A DNA stretch of 64,000 bases from Pleodorina starrii (GCA_030267565.1 BRXU01000005.1:846001-910000), one strand, 5' to 3'; positions 7,938 to 22,100 are shown, counted from the stretch's first letter. A program made the numbers and translations. Notes: a model not told the origin generated them from the sequence alone.

Positions 7938-10833
7938 CACTTCATACTTCACGGGGGCTCTTGACTGTGAGGGAGACAGCGCAAGTCCCCCGCAACGTGC
8001 GTCACGGCGGCCTGGGGCGAGGAGCACCCGGTCCTGCGCTGTCGACCTGCCCTCCGCGCCCGAGCGCGTCCTCCTCCTCAGGTTCAGGCCGCTTCCGTCC
8101 GAGGACGACCCATTTACCCAGTACCAGCCCATCGCGAGTGTGGATAACCCCCCTCCGGGGTACCGGGGCAGGGCCCCGTTCCCACCGTCCCGCACAGGGG
8201 GCACACAGACCGCACCGTATGGGCTGCTGATACTCTGTCGCCGTCTTGGGTGCACCGCACCGCACCGCAGTAGCACCCAACATCACAACCCATTCCTGCA
8301 TTGGTTTTGACTTTGGGGAAGAATGCGGGCCCTGCACGCACGGTGCCGGGACGCGCGCTTCGCACCGTGCGGCGCGTCCCGCTCCCCAAGCCAGGCACCC
8401 GAGGCGCGATGACACCTGGGGCGACACGACCGATGGCTGACGGCTGGCGCTTGCTGGCGGCGGCGGTGCGCCCGGGCGGCGCACACGCGCGCCGTCGCGC
8501 TCCCCCGCTGTGCTGCAGCCGTCTTCGTTACGAGGCAGGAGAAGGGCCGTCTTCGTTAGGAGGCCTGAAAGAGACCACCGTCCCGACGGGCTCCGAAGCT
8601 GCCCTCGCACTCCGTGCGGTGCGCATGGATCTGCAGCATGCGCACCTTGTGACCCTTGTGTGACACTGAGCGCAGGGCCGCTGGCACGGCAAGTTGGCCT
8701 TTCATCCTCATACATATTGACGGTGAATGTTGACGGTGTGGTAGATGGCCGTGTGATGGCCGTGTTTCGTTTGGAGTGCAGCCCGCCCTTCTCGAGTCAT
8801 GCACAGCTCACGCCCCGTGTTGGCCCCCAGGCGTCTCCCCGTCAGCCTGGGGGGTACCTCCCCAAGCACAAGCACGGGGCATGAACGCATGATGCCGTTT
8901 CCTGAGATTTTTTGGTGGTTTGCTTGATGCATGACCGCGACACACCGTCATGCATGACGCTACATTACATCAGATCCCGGTATTCAAGGCGGCCTTCTAG
9001 TAAGTTACAAGTATGGCGGCCGACTAGTGAGTAAAACGAGGGTAGCAGTACACCGCCATGGCGTCTCCGCGTGTCCCGACCACAACGACACGGCTGAGTC
9101 AGGCTGCCCACATCCTTTCAAGATCACAACAACGCATCCTAACAACGCATCCTTCATTCCTTTTTACAACCTGCCGGCTTTATCCTTCCGAGGGCCTGGA
9201 GCCCTCTGTAACAACCACACCAACCGTAACAACCACACCAACCCGGGGGCACCGACGTAACAGCAGCCGACGTGCCGCAAAGAAAGGACCACTTGTACCA
9301 GTTATCATGTAGGTAACGGTGAGGGGCGCTGATGGAACACGGGGTCATTAGGGGTGTGTAACCAGTCATGCAAGCCGTGTCGCCTGCCGTACATGTACAT
9401 CAACCGGTCCCTTCCCTTTCGGCGGTCTGGAGCCCACTAACGGAACACGACCACAACAACATCAGTGATAGCTTGAGGCTTCAGCCGCGACAGTATCAGG
9501 TGCGCTTTGCACCAACGACCTTCTGGGTCGACTGTAAAACGATTCATTCAGCAGCTGCATGGTCCTCGCAAAATGAAGGACGTTATGTGCTGTCAGGCGT
9601 TTCTATGCAGCGCTAACGATATTTTATCCATGAGCAAACACCACGTACGGCAAGTACGGAAAGCATCCATCCTGCACCGAATCGGCAAGGGGCACCATTC
9701 CACAGCTCGCCCACATCAGGTGTCCGCAGGTGCAGTGACAGGCGTGGCGCAAGCATGCCCCGTACGGCAACACCACGGATCCGGATTTGAGTAACCCATG
9801 CTAAACATCCCCCCAAGCCACAACACAGCCATACCCTGCCGTACCACCGCATTATTATTACGGTGTTGCAAACACGCACCCAACGAAAAATATTAGGCAA
9901 CGAGGACACCGACGTCATTCATCTACCGCAACGTCAAGTCACACGAACAGCTCACCCCGCGCTCCCCTAAACAATCCACACATGCTCCTCACCAGTTTGG
10001 TGGATTCCCAAATCCCCCCATGACGCTGTGAAGCACGTGTGCGGGCTCCTACAGCTCGCTCGCGCGCCCGTAGAACGAAAACGGTCGTAATGACATTCCG
10101 TACACATTTGGTGCGAACAAGCAGATGGCCGTCGTGGTCACTACGAACAGCACGCGCGCGCAGCAGCAACAGCAACAGCTAGCAGTTACCCTGAACAAAA
10201 AAGTGCGGCTGACTTCTGTCGACTTCGGTCGACCAGTCCCGGTAACATCTATCAAGCCTTTCGCTCACGCCCTCGAGCATCTGGCTCGAGCGCAGCCGAT
10301 GGCTCAATGGAGCTTGCAGATCGGGGCTCTTCTGGAGCTCTAGCTGGGCGAATGTGCGCCCCAACCTTGGTTGCAACTCTTCCACATCAATGTAACGCTA
10401 TGCAACAACCCACTCCGTAAATCCCATACGGTACCCTGGACACCTAGCTACACGAAAAGACACTTCCTGCAGACATTCCACTTCCACGTAATTGCCGTAC
10501 AAAGAGCGTATGCGAGCAGAAAGCATGACTTAGCTAGCGGCTCTAAAGCTTCACAGCATTAGCGACCCATACATGGCGGTAGGTGCGCGGCGGTGCACCG
10601 CGCGGTTGCCGTGATGCATGCAGCAGTTGCGCAAACGCCGAAGAATGGCCGCGGAGCGCGGACGTGGTGTAGATCGTACATGTCTCGCCCGGCGCCCGAA
10701 CATGGAAACTAAAATAATCTAAAGTTATTCGTCCTCGTTCCTGAAAGTCAGTAAACATCCCGTCTCGCAACGTATATTTGGCCCGATTCGTGTTCGAACG
10801 TACCTCAGTCTTGTCCGTTTAAGCGGTCGATAA
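7938..10833. other. No recognisable gene
   Basis: Several open frames exist, for example on the minus strand around 8,000-8,715, but they are arginine-, alanine- and proline-rich shadows without motifs. GTAC-containing words are frequent. I see no exon of either membrane-protein paralogue here. Confidence 0.5.
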
Positions 10834-10838
10834 TTACA
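10834..10838 (-). promoter_or_regulatory. Possible polyadenylation signal TGTAA
   Basis: Minus-strand TGTAA, the usual signal in Chlamydomonas, occurs about 430 nt beyond the stop codon of the large gene. A five-base match is weak evidence. Confidence 0.2.
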
Positions 10839-11271
10839 AGGCGAAAAATCACAACGCAAACGGCGAGCATACCTGTCCACCGCTCGTCGCCATTACCAGC
10901 AGGCAGGACGAACCGCCGATGATACGAATGTTCGTATGCAATCCAGCAGCAAGCGAGCAGATTATTAAAACTGAGGCAAGGACCTGGCCTTGGGGCGGGG
11001 TGTCACCGTCGGGATTGCAGTGCCGTTTCCGCCGCTGAGACTTCCCCTGCGAGGAAGCAGGACGGCTCACTCAAAAGGAAGCAGAACGGCTCACCCGCTT
11101 GTTTGGCGTTGCGTTGCGGTTGAAATGGCGGAGACGCATGGCCGCCGCCCCAAGGCGCGACAACGGCCTCATTACACCAAATACTGTACTGTACTGTACT
11201 GTACTCGAGCTGCTGTGCAACACCAGGCACATACGGCTGTCGAGCTTCAGCGTGCCTGCTGTACGGCATTG

Positions 11272-14200
11272 TTACGGCAAAATTACCGCCATGTTACCCG
11301 AGGCGCACCTGGAGAGGATGTCCTTCCAAGCCTGGTAGCCCTTGCTTCCACTGGAGTTCGTCCCGTCGCCTGCCATCGCACTGGCACCCGGCGCGTCGGC
11401 TCCTGCGACGGCCATCGATCCGTGGAGCAGACATCTATCGCATACGATGGCCCGCGGGCTCTCGCTGGCTCTACCTTTCCGAGGGTCGGAATCCCGCTGT
11501 GCCAAAGCTTTTACAGCACAGCTTACCCGGGTTGGCGGCGACGGCCTCCGGTCCCGCTGCTCCGCCCCCGACCGTCGCCGTCATCGTGGCGTTGGCGGCC
11601 GCTGCGGGCGCCGGCGACCCCGGCCGCAAACGGCCCCCGCCGACCTCGCCGTTGTCGATTGCGCCGCTGGAGGAGACGGTGCGGTGGCTGCCGCCAACCC
11701 CGCTGCCGGCATGGGAGTGCCGACCGTGCGCGTGGGCACCGCCCTTGGTGGGTCCTAGCAGGACGTTGCTGAAGAGCTTCATCACGTCCAGCTCGGCCGG
11801 CAGCTGACTCATCATCTCGGCGATCCGGCGTTTCTGCGCAAAGTTAAAAGTGGGGCATAAGGCGTTGGTTCGACATGCAGCGGAAATGGAGGGAAGGAAG
11901 GAAAGCCGGTCAGGCCAGGCCGCCGGCAAAGGCGGCGGCAAGGCTTGAAGGCAGGCAGGATACGTAGTACGAGCATTTGTGGAGCATCAACCATTACCGT
12001 GGCGAACTGACTGGCTTCACACGTGCATCTGCCGCCCTGGCTCGGCGCCGCACGTGACGATACCGCTTCGCGCTGAGGTATTGGTTAAGCGTGGGGAGCT
12101 GGGGACACACGCGCGCGCTCGCCTCAGCTCCCACCTCCTTGTCCATCCGGCGCAGCAGCGGCAGGTATCCGAGCACCAGGAACGCCAGGCAGAGGCCCAT
12201 CAGGAGCATCAGCAGCACCACGTGGATAACCACCACGACTGCGCACGTGGACGGCCCGGCAACAGAGCAGGGGGGATGGGATGGGATTGGCGGAGTGAGG
12301 GTACCGTAGTAGGGCAACAGAAAACACTCCGTGGCGGCAAGACAGGGAGGAAGAGCGTGAGAGGAAACGCGCGGGGTCAGTTGGAACTCACCGGGGGAAG
12401 GGGAGCCGGGGGCAAGGCGTGCGGCTTCACCAACCCGATCAAGAAGTGCTTCGAGGGCTCGCCCGGTCACCCAGTGACGGGCGCACGTGCAAGGTTATTG
12501 TCAGGGCAAGAAAGGGGGAGGGTATTCATGCGCCTGCGCCGACCGGTGCCCTGGGGCAGCCGCACAGCAGCAGCCATGGTCCGCCAAGCACACCCAAAGG
12601 CCAAATCAAAGCAGGGGGGCGGGCTCGCGCACCTTTGAGGACGCCCTTGACGTCCGTGATGTGCTGCACACTGATGCGCAGATTGGCGTCGTTCAGGTCC
12701 TGGATCGACAGGAACGCAACGGATTCGAAGCTGGTTCGAATAATCAACAGACAACAAACGGCCAGACGGGCACATAACGAACCCGTAGGCGGCCTACTTC
12801 GCAAACAGCGACTACCGGTAGCATATGCACGCGGCGTTTAGGACCCTTCACTCGGACCCTCAGGCAGCGGGCTGGCAGGCAGCAGGTGTATTAGCGCAAG
12901 TACCCGGCATCCGATGAAACGCTCTTCCAACAAGCTTGAACACACACGCTACAAATATGGATGGCGAAGACGTGCAGCAGCCGTCGCTCGCTCGGTGCGC
13001 TCGCCTGGGTGCCGACGTTGTAGATGAAGTCCCAGTGGGAGCTGTTGAGCCCTGGGAGCTGAGGCGCTGCCGCCGTCGAGTCGGGCGCCGCGGCGGCCGC
13101 CACAGCTGCCATGGCCTCATCCACCAGGCTCCCCAGCTCGCTCAGCATCTGGCTCATCATGCCGTCCGCGCCGGAGCGGGTCACCTGCGTACGTCACGGC
13201 ATTCAAAAAGTCAAAACACGCACGCGAATGTGAATGTGCCTGACAACGGAGCGCTGCCCGTGTGTGTGGGTGTATGTGTATGTGTGGGTTTCCTTGATCG
13301 ATGGCCTCTCAAGCTGAACGGGGAGGAGCAGTCCCGCGCGCGTGTCGGTGCTGCCCAGTACTTCCTTACGTACCTCATAGAAGGGGTAGTCGCTGAGGGG
13401 GCAGGGCCAGTGCTCCGGCAGCCGCAGACACGTGTTGTCGGCGTAAAACAGGTTGAACATCCCCGGGGAGCCCTTTATCAGGCCGTGGCTGGTCACCGAG
13501 GGGAAGCGCTCCGCGTCATGCCCTGGGAGAGCGAGCAAGGAGGCGCACCAGGCTCATCGCCAGACACAGATAGGAGGGCTAGAGGCAGCAGCCGTGGTTG
13601 CAAGAAGGTTGGCGTGACGTCCACATAAACTATAAACTGGGAGGTGGATGTATGTCTGGGCATCTGTTCTATGACATCATTACAGCAGGCGCCATGTCAC
13701 GATACGACACGTACGACGCGAGTGGTAAGTAGTTCCGCTAGGCCTTGTCAGGGCAGTACGGATTTGGGTGTAAGGGCAGTATGGCCTCGTGCCTTCCCGC
13801 CCACTGCGACCCGAATATTGGCACTTGCGGCTTTAACCCGAACCGAAGCCCATGCGCGCATAAGGCCCTGGCGCTGGAGCTTTGACCCTAGCCGTAGGCC
13901 CAAGCTAGCGATGCACCCAGCTATGCGCTCCGGAACCCAACCTAACCTAACCTACCCACGACGGTCCATGCCTTGGCACCGATGCGCATCGTGTAGTAGG
14001 CGTCCCTCAGGCTTTTGGTGGCGTTTTGCAGCAGTGACACGTGCCCTGGGACAGCGGCAATATCCTCCTCTGCCGCCAGCTCCTGAAGGGGGTGGGGGTG
14101 AGGGTTACGATTGAGGCGGGTCCCAAAGCAGACTATCAAGCGGAAATGACGCTGCTGGGGCGGTACCAGGGCGGAAGGAAGGGTGATGCCAGGAACGCAG

Positions 14201-17200
14201 GCATGGACGGATGCTATGGCTTGCGTCCATGCATTCTTAGGGTGGGGTGCCGACTCCAAGGGGTCGGCCACCAGCGTCCGGGCAGGCTGCAAGCTGCAGC
14301 CGATCAAGCTCCACCAAACATCATGGTTAGGGTGCCTGTGCTTGGCGTGGCGGGTTCAGCTCGTCCAGCACGGCATACGTCCTCCAGCACGTATGTATGT
14401 GCCAACTGCCACCTGCCAAGCCACCGACTCTCCAACTGCGAAGCCACCGACTCCGTTGGGCCGTTCCGTTGGGCGCAACCGCTGCCGCCACCGCTAAAAA
14501 GCGCTAATGCAAACGTACCTGCGCGTAAAACACCGCCCGGTATGTGCGCTCCGCGTTTTGGTCCGCCACTGCCTGTAGCGCCACCTGGTCCGTCACGTCA
14601 ATTAGGATGGCGTAGTTGACCGAGTAGAACAAGATCACCTGCGGGCACCATCGATCGATCGAAGAGCGCATGAAAGGTGATGCGTGACGGGATAATCGAG
14701 ACAGACGAAGCCGCAGCGATGGAACGGTGCGCTGGGGGGTTGTGTACTGTATTGGGGGAAGCTGTAGTTTCGGTGGGGACACACTGCTGCCGCACAGTGA
14801 GCACCACGACATACAAAAGAGCGATGCGGTATACGTGTGTTTCAGAGCTGCTACGTACGAACGGCTTGTTCGCAGAGACAAAGCCCTGCTGCCGCGTGCG
14901 GGAGCAGGGGCAGGGAAAGAAGCCTCACCAGGATCGAGTAGAGCACGACGAGCGAGAGCATGCCCTTGGCGACCTTGCTGTTGCGGATAAGCGTGCGGCG
15001 CGGCTGCTGAGCCGGCCCCGAGCCACCACCACCGCCGAGGGTCCCCAGCGACGCTGACGACTGCATGGGCTGCACCGCCCCGGTGCGCCTGCGGAGGAGG
15101 GAGCTCTTGTGCTTATCACGCCCCTGTGCTGCGGAGCCGCTGTCCCGCGGAAAGCCACCAGTGCAACTCCCTTCCCTGCCCAAGCTCGCTTCCTTGCAGC
15201 AGCCGGTCTGCCGAGCAACCCGACTGCCGAGCAAACCAGAGCCCCGACGACATAGAGCACATACGCACAGTCAGCAGCGCACGCACGACCGGCGAAAGAG
15301 CGAATGCACCCCCAAGCAAGCCAGTGTACCGTCCATCCACTCCGTCACCCACCACCAGCGCCGGAGGAAGGGTCGCAGGCAGCCGCCGCAAATGTCGCGC
15401 CAGCGCTTGCGGCCGAGGCCCAAAGTCCTCAGCGTGAGATTGGTCGGGTCGGCGGTGGGCGTCAGCAGCGACAAGTCGCCCAGCGGCCCAAAGGAGCCGT
15501 CGTCGGTGTCGTCGGGCAGCGCGAACCGCTTCGATGTGGAACGACCTTTGTTCGGGCCGCGGCGGCCCGCCGCACCCGGCGCGCGGTCCAAGTCCGCCCC
15601 GCGTTGCGGCTTGGGGCCCTCCTCGTCGCTCACCGCGCCGCCGCCGCCGCGCTCCCCGCCGCCGCCGCCAGCACCGCCGCCGCCGGCAGCGCCTTCATTT
15701 CCGTCCGCCTCGAACACGGCGGTTCTCTCCTCGAAGAGCGTCTTGCGCTTGTCCCTGCCCACCACCATGGCACTCGGCGGGCCGTCCTCGTAGCGCTCCT
15801 GGGTACAGTATGTTTGGTGGGTTTCGGAGCCGGGAAAGTGCGCAACGGGCGGGCGGGGGCCCGAGGGCAGGGGCCAGGCGGGGCAGTGGACGCATCGTCA
15901 GAAGCACGGCGGGGCCGTGGGTAGGTTGGTGTGCCCAAGGGTGGCAGCAGGAGCAGAGCGACAGCAGCGAGCATTGGAGCATTGCACCAAGCCTTCCGCT
16001 AGCAGTGCGCACAGGTAGGTTAGTGGCTGGCCAGGGCTTGGATATCCCGGGTACATGTACAGAAGCAGCGTCAGGCAGTTACAGGCAGCAGGCTTTCCAG
16101 GCAGCAGGCTTTCAGGCGTCAGGCAGTTCCAGGCAGCAGGATTTCCAGCGGGCAGCGGTTGGCGTGACCTACCCGATCGTCCTCATCCTCACTCTGACTG
16201 TCGGACTCGTCGTCCAGGAGGTGTGTGGTCTGAGCTGCGAGCGCGCGGGTCAGACCTAAAGCAGAAACACGCAATCAAGGAACAAAGAGAACGCGGGAGG
16301 CGTGGGAAGGTGGCGTGAAGATGGAAAGAGAATTGAGGGGGGAGTGGTCCGTGGGACAAGTGCGCATGGCGGCAGAGGCATGGCCGGCGAGCTGCCGGGT
16401 TGAGCGAGATGGGGAGTAGAAAGAAGCGAGATGGGGGGTCCTTCAAGCTAACGCCTGTAGTTTGTTGGGGAGCGAGGGTACCGGCTCGACTCACCAATGG
16501 GGATCGAGAGGAAGGTCTCATACAGCTGGTACCGCTGGTCGAAAGCTGACTTGAGCATGTACATTAGGCCGCTGCAAAGGAAAGGAATGACAGGATTCTT
16601 GCCCACTGTGACAACCGCACCAACAAACATACCGGTAACAACAAGCATAACAACAACTCACGCCGCGCAGCAGCCCGCCACACACAGCCCCTCCACCAGA
16701 AGGAACGTGAGCTGCAGACGGTTGACGGCGTTGGTCCAGGAGACCGCCGACTGCAGCAACGTGTTGATGACCTGCATCATATGTGCCGTATATGTACGGA
16801 CCGACAGCCTACCGTAATAATGATTTGAGAGCAGTGGGTGGACAGTGCGTGCGTGAAACCTAGACGTCCCCAGACGTCCCCATGGATGTCACCCATCCAT
16901 GCAAAGCAGCACAGCAGGCTGCGTGCCGCTGTCTTCAGCCCGTGTGTTACATGTTATGCTGAGTTGTTAGCTGCTGCCATCATATGGAACGATGGAGGGC
17001 ACAACCACCGGATGTTGCCAATAGGTGCCGGCCATGAGCACGGAAGTGGTAAACCGAAGGCAGGCAGCTGCGGTTGCATTCAGCACGGGTCACCCACGCA
17101 CCCCCGCACCCACCGGCCTCATCCCGCTGTTCAGCGCCTGGCCGCTCCGCAGCAGGAACTCCCCGGGCGGCATCGAAGACAGATTGAGGCCCTGCTGGCG

Positions 17201-19121
17201 CCAGGAGGCGTGGCTCTGGAAGACCGCCTTGGCGGAGACGAAGACCCGGGTCAGCACGTCCTGTGCGGGTGCGGGTGCGTGTGTGCGGTGTGTTGGGTGT
17301 GTTGGTCGCCCTTTGCAGGCACCGAAGCGAGTCCGTCGCATTGCTTGTGCTTTGGTTGCTATAATGAAGGCGCCACAGGCGTCCGCCGTGAGTACGGCTG
17401 CGTCACCGTCTTTGCCCCACAAGGGTAGCGAGTACGGCGGTCGACTCACCCACAAGCCCATCTTCTCAAAGACATCCGCTTCTGTTGTGGCGTTGACGCC
17501 GGTCCAAACCTACAACGGAATTGAACAGATGTTCCCAGGCGGCGGGGCAGTGCATGGCGATGAAGGCCAATGACGTTTGTCAGTAGGATTTGATTCGACA
17601 ACGTGTACTACTCGAACATACCGGTAATACCATACATCAGCAGGGCACCTTCCTGCCGCCAGATAGGACTGAAGTGGTCGGGTGGCACCTCGCGCAAACG
17701 AACGTTCCACACAGGACTCGCGCTTTGCGTTGTTCAAAAGCGAGCCACACACACGCACTTCCCTCCCACTACTCCCCAACACGCCACACCCACACACGCA
17801 CCCGCACCCAGATCTGCACGTGCTCCTCCATCTGACGCCCCACCGACCTCCAGTGGTTGCGAGTAGAAGAGCCGCTCCACTTCGTCCCCGTTCCTCCTGT
17901 GTTGCAGCACGCCTTTGAGGACGGCCTGCACATACCGCATGCACGCACCGGCCATGTCGTACATGATGTGTTGCAAGATCGTCGCCACAAAAGAGCGATC
18001 TGCGCGAAAAAAAGCGGCGGCTTACCCGGTACTTGTCCGAGTACGACAGGAGGTCGTTGGCAAACGCCTGCGTGCCCGGTTGCAGCAGCAGCAGCACAGG
18101 TGCACTTAAGGGCAGGTCACAACAACGACCAGGGAGCAAAGGGTGTAAGGCCTCGAGATCGGATCCCGCAGTTGCTTGGGCAACCAACAACCAACACACA
18201 CACAGTAGTTGACACACAACAGCAACGGCGTCCTCGCTTGAGGCTAGGGTAAACAAGAAGGTACCGTACCGCAGCGAAGGGACGGAGACGGCGTTTGCGA
18301 ACGGACCCGGAACTAACCATGATGCAACCAAACAACTTTGTCCCGCAAACCCCAAATGACATTACCTACACAGACACGCGAGTCATGTATGTCTGGAGCT
18401 GTACCACATACAGGCATACATGCTCCGCAGGTGTTAATAAACGAAACTGACATGTAGGCCTCAGGCGGCTGCGGTGCCGTACCTGAGCGTCGCTGGTGCC
18501 GTACGAGCCCTTCCCTTTGTAGATCTGGTCCAGGGCGCGGACAGCAACCAGAGCCTGCGAGGTGAACCGAACGATTTTCACAGGATGTCATCAAACATGC
18601 CAGCCCCGCCCAAACGCCCTCGCCCACACGCCCACACGCCATCAACCCACACGCCCATGCACGTCATGCAAGCACATCGGGGAAAACGCTGTGAAGAATC
18701 AAGATGATAACTAAAGCAACGAAGGGACTTATAATATATATACAAGCAGGATAGAGTAGAACCGCCTGATTAGGCAACGTAGGGACAGACCACCTGCAGG
18801 TACACGCAGCGCACGCACCCGCTGCAGGTAGCGTTGTCCACCTCCCGCCACAGCCAGCTCGTCCAGAGCGCGGGACTGCCTCTGTGGATGGACCGCGCGT
18901 GAATGAAACAGCATATATAGGCAGAAACTGGATGAGCGTGCCTAAACCCACATACATGGTTCTGCAACGTCGTTTCGTGTACGATGTACGACACTGTACG
19001 ACAATCACGACACCAGCCAGCTCACGTTTATGGAGGTGATTATGAGCGAGAAGCTCAGCACGTGGATCGACACCGCTGCCAGCACCGCTAGGATGGTGAG
19101 GATCTTCAGCTGGACCATCGC
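11272..19121 (-). other. Large gene, module 5: second membrane module with two loops (exons 34-53)
   Basis: Exons: 19,026-19,121; 18,819-18,881; 18,483-18,554; 18,026-18,067; 17,848-17,925; 17,450-17,509; 17,114-17,260; 16,662-16,771; 16,495-16,571; 16,173-16,255; 15,353-15,798; 14,929-15,088; 14,519-14,638; 13,956-14,082; 13,374-13,522; 13,005-13,184; 12,633-12,699; 12,135-12,238; 11,527-11,833; 11,272-11,402. The pattern is helix, large loop, helix, cytoplasmic acidic/Gly-rich segment, helix, large loop, helix. The helices are LKILTILAVLAAVSIHVLSF, TFLLVEGLCVAGCCAAGLMY, MLSLVVLYSILVILFYSV and VVVIHVVLLMLLMGLCLAFL. After the last helix comes RRIAEMMSQLPAELDVMKL and a C-terminal YQAWKDILSR tail. 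The two helix-loop-helix units look like an internal duplication. Exon 49 uses a GC donor. Confidence 0.82.
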
Positions 19122-22100
19122 CTGCGGAAAGATGCGTAGAAGGGCAGCGGCGGCGGGAGTGCAGATGGCGGGTTACGGGAAGCAAGCGAAACAAAGTGAA
19201 ACAAGTCTGCCTGCCTGCGCTTCAGCCAGCCAGCCAGCCAGCCAGACTGGCTGACTGACTTATTGGTTGACTGACCTTTTTGACCTGAGGTGAATTCATG
19301 AGCTTGATCAGCTTGCGGTACCGTCTGCCGCGCTTGTAATCCGCTGGGTCCTCCGTACCTGCAGCTCGCCATACATGTCGTACAGCAGTACAGCAACCGC
19401 AAAATGACGGACGATAGTTCATTTCTGAATGTAAGGAATACATTCAAGGCGATTCGGCATCGGCCGAAACTGCATAATTATGATGCAGCGATACATGAAA
19501 CTGATAAAGCCTACGATTGTAACCAACTGGGGCTGAGGAAGGTACCGGTAGCAGGCAGCCAGTAGATGGATGGAGCACACGCAGCACACGCACCGGAATC
19601 GTCAGATGCGCTATCCGATATTCCGGAGACGTCACTCTCGCCGTCGCTGTCATGGTCGTCTCCTTGATCAATGCTCAGGGCATCCAACGCTCTGGCGGCA
19701 TCCATCACCAGGCTCCCAGAGGACTGCAGGAAGCTGCTGCGCCGTACCCGAGCCAGCCGGCTGGGACCCGCGGCGAGACCCGGCTTCCCCTCCCACTCTC
19801 CGCTGCCACCGCCGCTGCCACCGCCGAAACCAGCGCCGAAACCACCCCCGGTCACTCCAGGAGCACCAGGCATCATGCCGCCCGGCGGGCCTTGCCGGTG
19901 GTGCGGGTGCTGATTGCCGTACTGTTGGTACGAATTCTGCTGGTAGGAGTACGAATGCGGTCCACCTCCGCCCTGCTGGTGTGCGTGCGGATGCTGGTTG
20001 CCGTACTGTTGGTACTGCTGGTTGTGCTGGTGGCAGTGCGGATGCGGCCCGCCGTGTGGGTGCAGGTTTCCGTACTGCTGGTACGGATGTTGGCCTCCGT
20101 ACTGATGCAGACCTCCCTGTAAGTGCTGGTGCGGGTGTTGGTTTCCGTACTGATGGTACTGGTTCTGCGGGTTGCAGTACGGATGTGGGCCACTGCCGTA
20201 CTGGTTCTGCGGGTACGGATGCTGCTGGTACTGGTGCTGCGGCGGCGGGTAGCCACCGTTTGGGTGCGGGTGCGTCGGCTTCTCATCGGAGCCTTCAGCA
20301 GCCCCGCCGTAGAGGGAGCCGCGCGGCGAGGCGAAGTGGGAGGAGGTCGCCCGGCTGAAGCCGCCGAAGGACTCGTTGCCGTCATCGTCGTCATCGAGGT
20401 CGCCGTCGATGCGGCTCATGCCGTCCACGCTTTCAGCGCGGTTACGGTAAAACTTCCCGCCGGTGGCCACCCACTTGTTGACTCCGCCGAGGCCGGTCAC
20501 GTCCGCGCCCTGCTTGCTTGGCGCAGCGGTCGCATACATGGAAGACGTAATGGCGGTACAGCACAGCGTGGTGAGGTATGGTATGGTATGATATGGTGCA
20601 GTACAGCACAGCGTGGTGTGGTACGACGCAGCACAGCGGAAGGGGAAGGGGGTAGGGTTCCAAACATAAAATAAGCCCATCCGGACTATTTGGGCCTTTG
20701 GCTGATTTAGGCATCTACCATATGCTCGGTGTATGGCTCTTCAAAGTAGCCCCGACCCCCACCTCTACCGGGCCTACCCCCGCTCCCGCCCCCATCCCCG
20801 GCCCCTACCCCACCAGGTTATACACACATACACACACATACACACATACACACACGTCAGCCACAAGGTACAGTACGCCACAGCACATACATACATGCGT
20901 ACATACGTATACGCACCTCCTCGCTGCCCGCCTCTCCAGCCGCCAGACTCAGCGTCTCCAGCATCGAATCCGCCGCATTGCGCTGGCCGCCGCTGCCCCC
21001 GCCCTTAGTGCCACCGTTGTTCGCTCCGCCGCCGTCACTGCCGCCGCCAGCCCCAGTGCCGCTCTTGCAATCTCTGCCGTCTGCGGTCAGGGGTCGCAGT
21101 ACACAAGCACACGACACGTCGCGCAAAGGCCTGCATGTGAGCCGGGAGCTAGGTGCTTGCTGGCACCGGCAACAGAGCGTGGAATGGAGATGTCGTACAC
21201 ATGTTGTACTGGAGGAGGAACGTGCTTCGGAGTTCGGACGCTCTGCACGGGTTCGCTGGGACTGTCTAGAAACATGAGGCGGCACGCGACAGGGACGGCG
21301 ACGGCGACGGCAACGGCGACGGCGAAGCTGACGGCCACGTCACGGATGGCCACACGGACCAAAGTGCGTTCGCACCCTGCCCACCTTTCACCTCCCCTTT
21401 CGCCTCGGAGGATGTGCTGACGAGGCCCTGATCCTCCTCCGTGCTGCTGCTGGGCACCCCGGGCAGCGCACTCGCGTCCAGGATCGCCGGCCCCGCCGCC
21501 GCCGTGCCCACCGTCAGCGCCTTCCGCGACACTGCCGCCGGCGGCCGCCTGCTGTACACCCTGCTCGGCCCCGCCGGCGACGGCGACTGGGGCTTCTCCG
21601 GCGAGGAGCTTCCGCCGCCGGCGGAGCCCTCCCCCTTTCCAGCCGCGGCAGCAGCCCCGGCATCGCTCGACAGACCCTTCGCCCTCATCAGCCCTGCCAC
21701 GCCCGCAGCCAGAGAGCTGGCTCCCGGCAAGGCCGCCGCCGCGCCAGCGTCCCCGCCCGCGCCCGGAGCCGCCACCTGCGGCATCTCTAAGCTGAGCGGC
21801 GCCGCCTGTGGCGGCGGCGGCGGCCCCGCCGCCTGCTCCAGCAACTCGACGCGGCTTCCCGCCGCCGCCATCGCCGCCGATGACGCGACGGCCCGGAGGT
21901 CGGAAAGGGAGGCAGTGGTCACTAGGTCTACGCTGCGTCCCATGGAGGCCTGGCGGAGCCGGAGGGCTGTGCCGCCGCCGCCGCCGCCGCCGCCGCCAGC
22001 AGCACCAGCGGCTCGAGAGGTGAATGAGGGTCCCCCTCGGGAGCTCAATGACTGGCCCCGCAGATCGTTCACGGCCAGGCACACGTGCGCGTGGGTGCCC

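Noticed and set aside
8002..8715. 237-codon minus-strand frame
   Set aside because: Overlaps equally long frames on both strands, is Arg/Ala/Pro-rich as expected for GC-rich noncoding DNA, and shows no domain.
17641..17700. Possible extra exon (PPDHFSPIWRQEGALLMYG) between exons 38 and 39
   Set aside because: Exons 38 and 39 join in phase without it, and including it needs weak splice sites.
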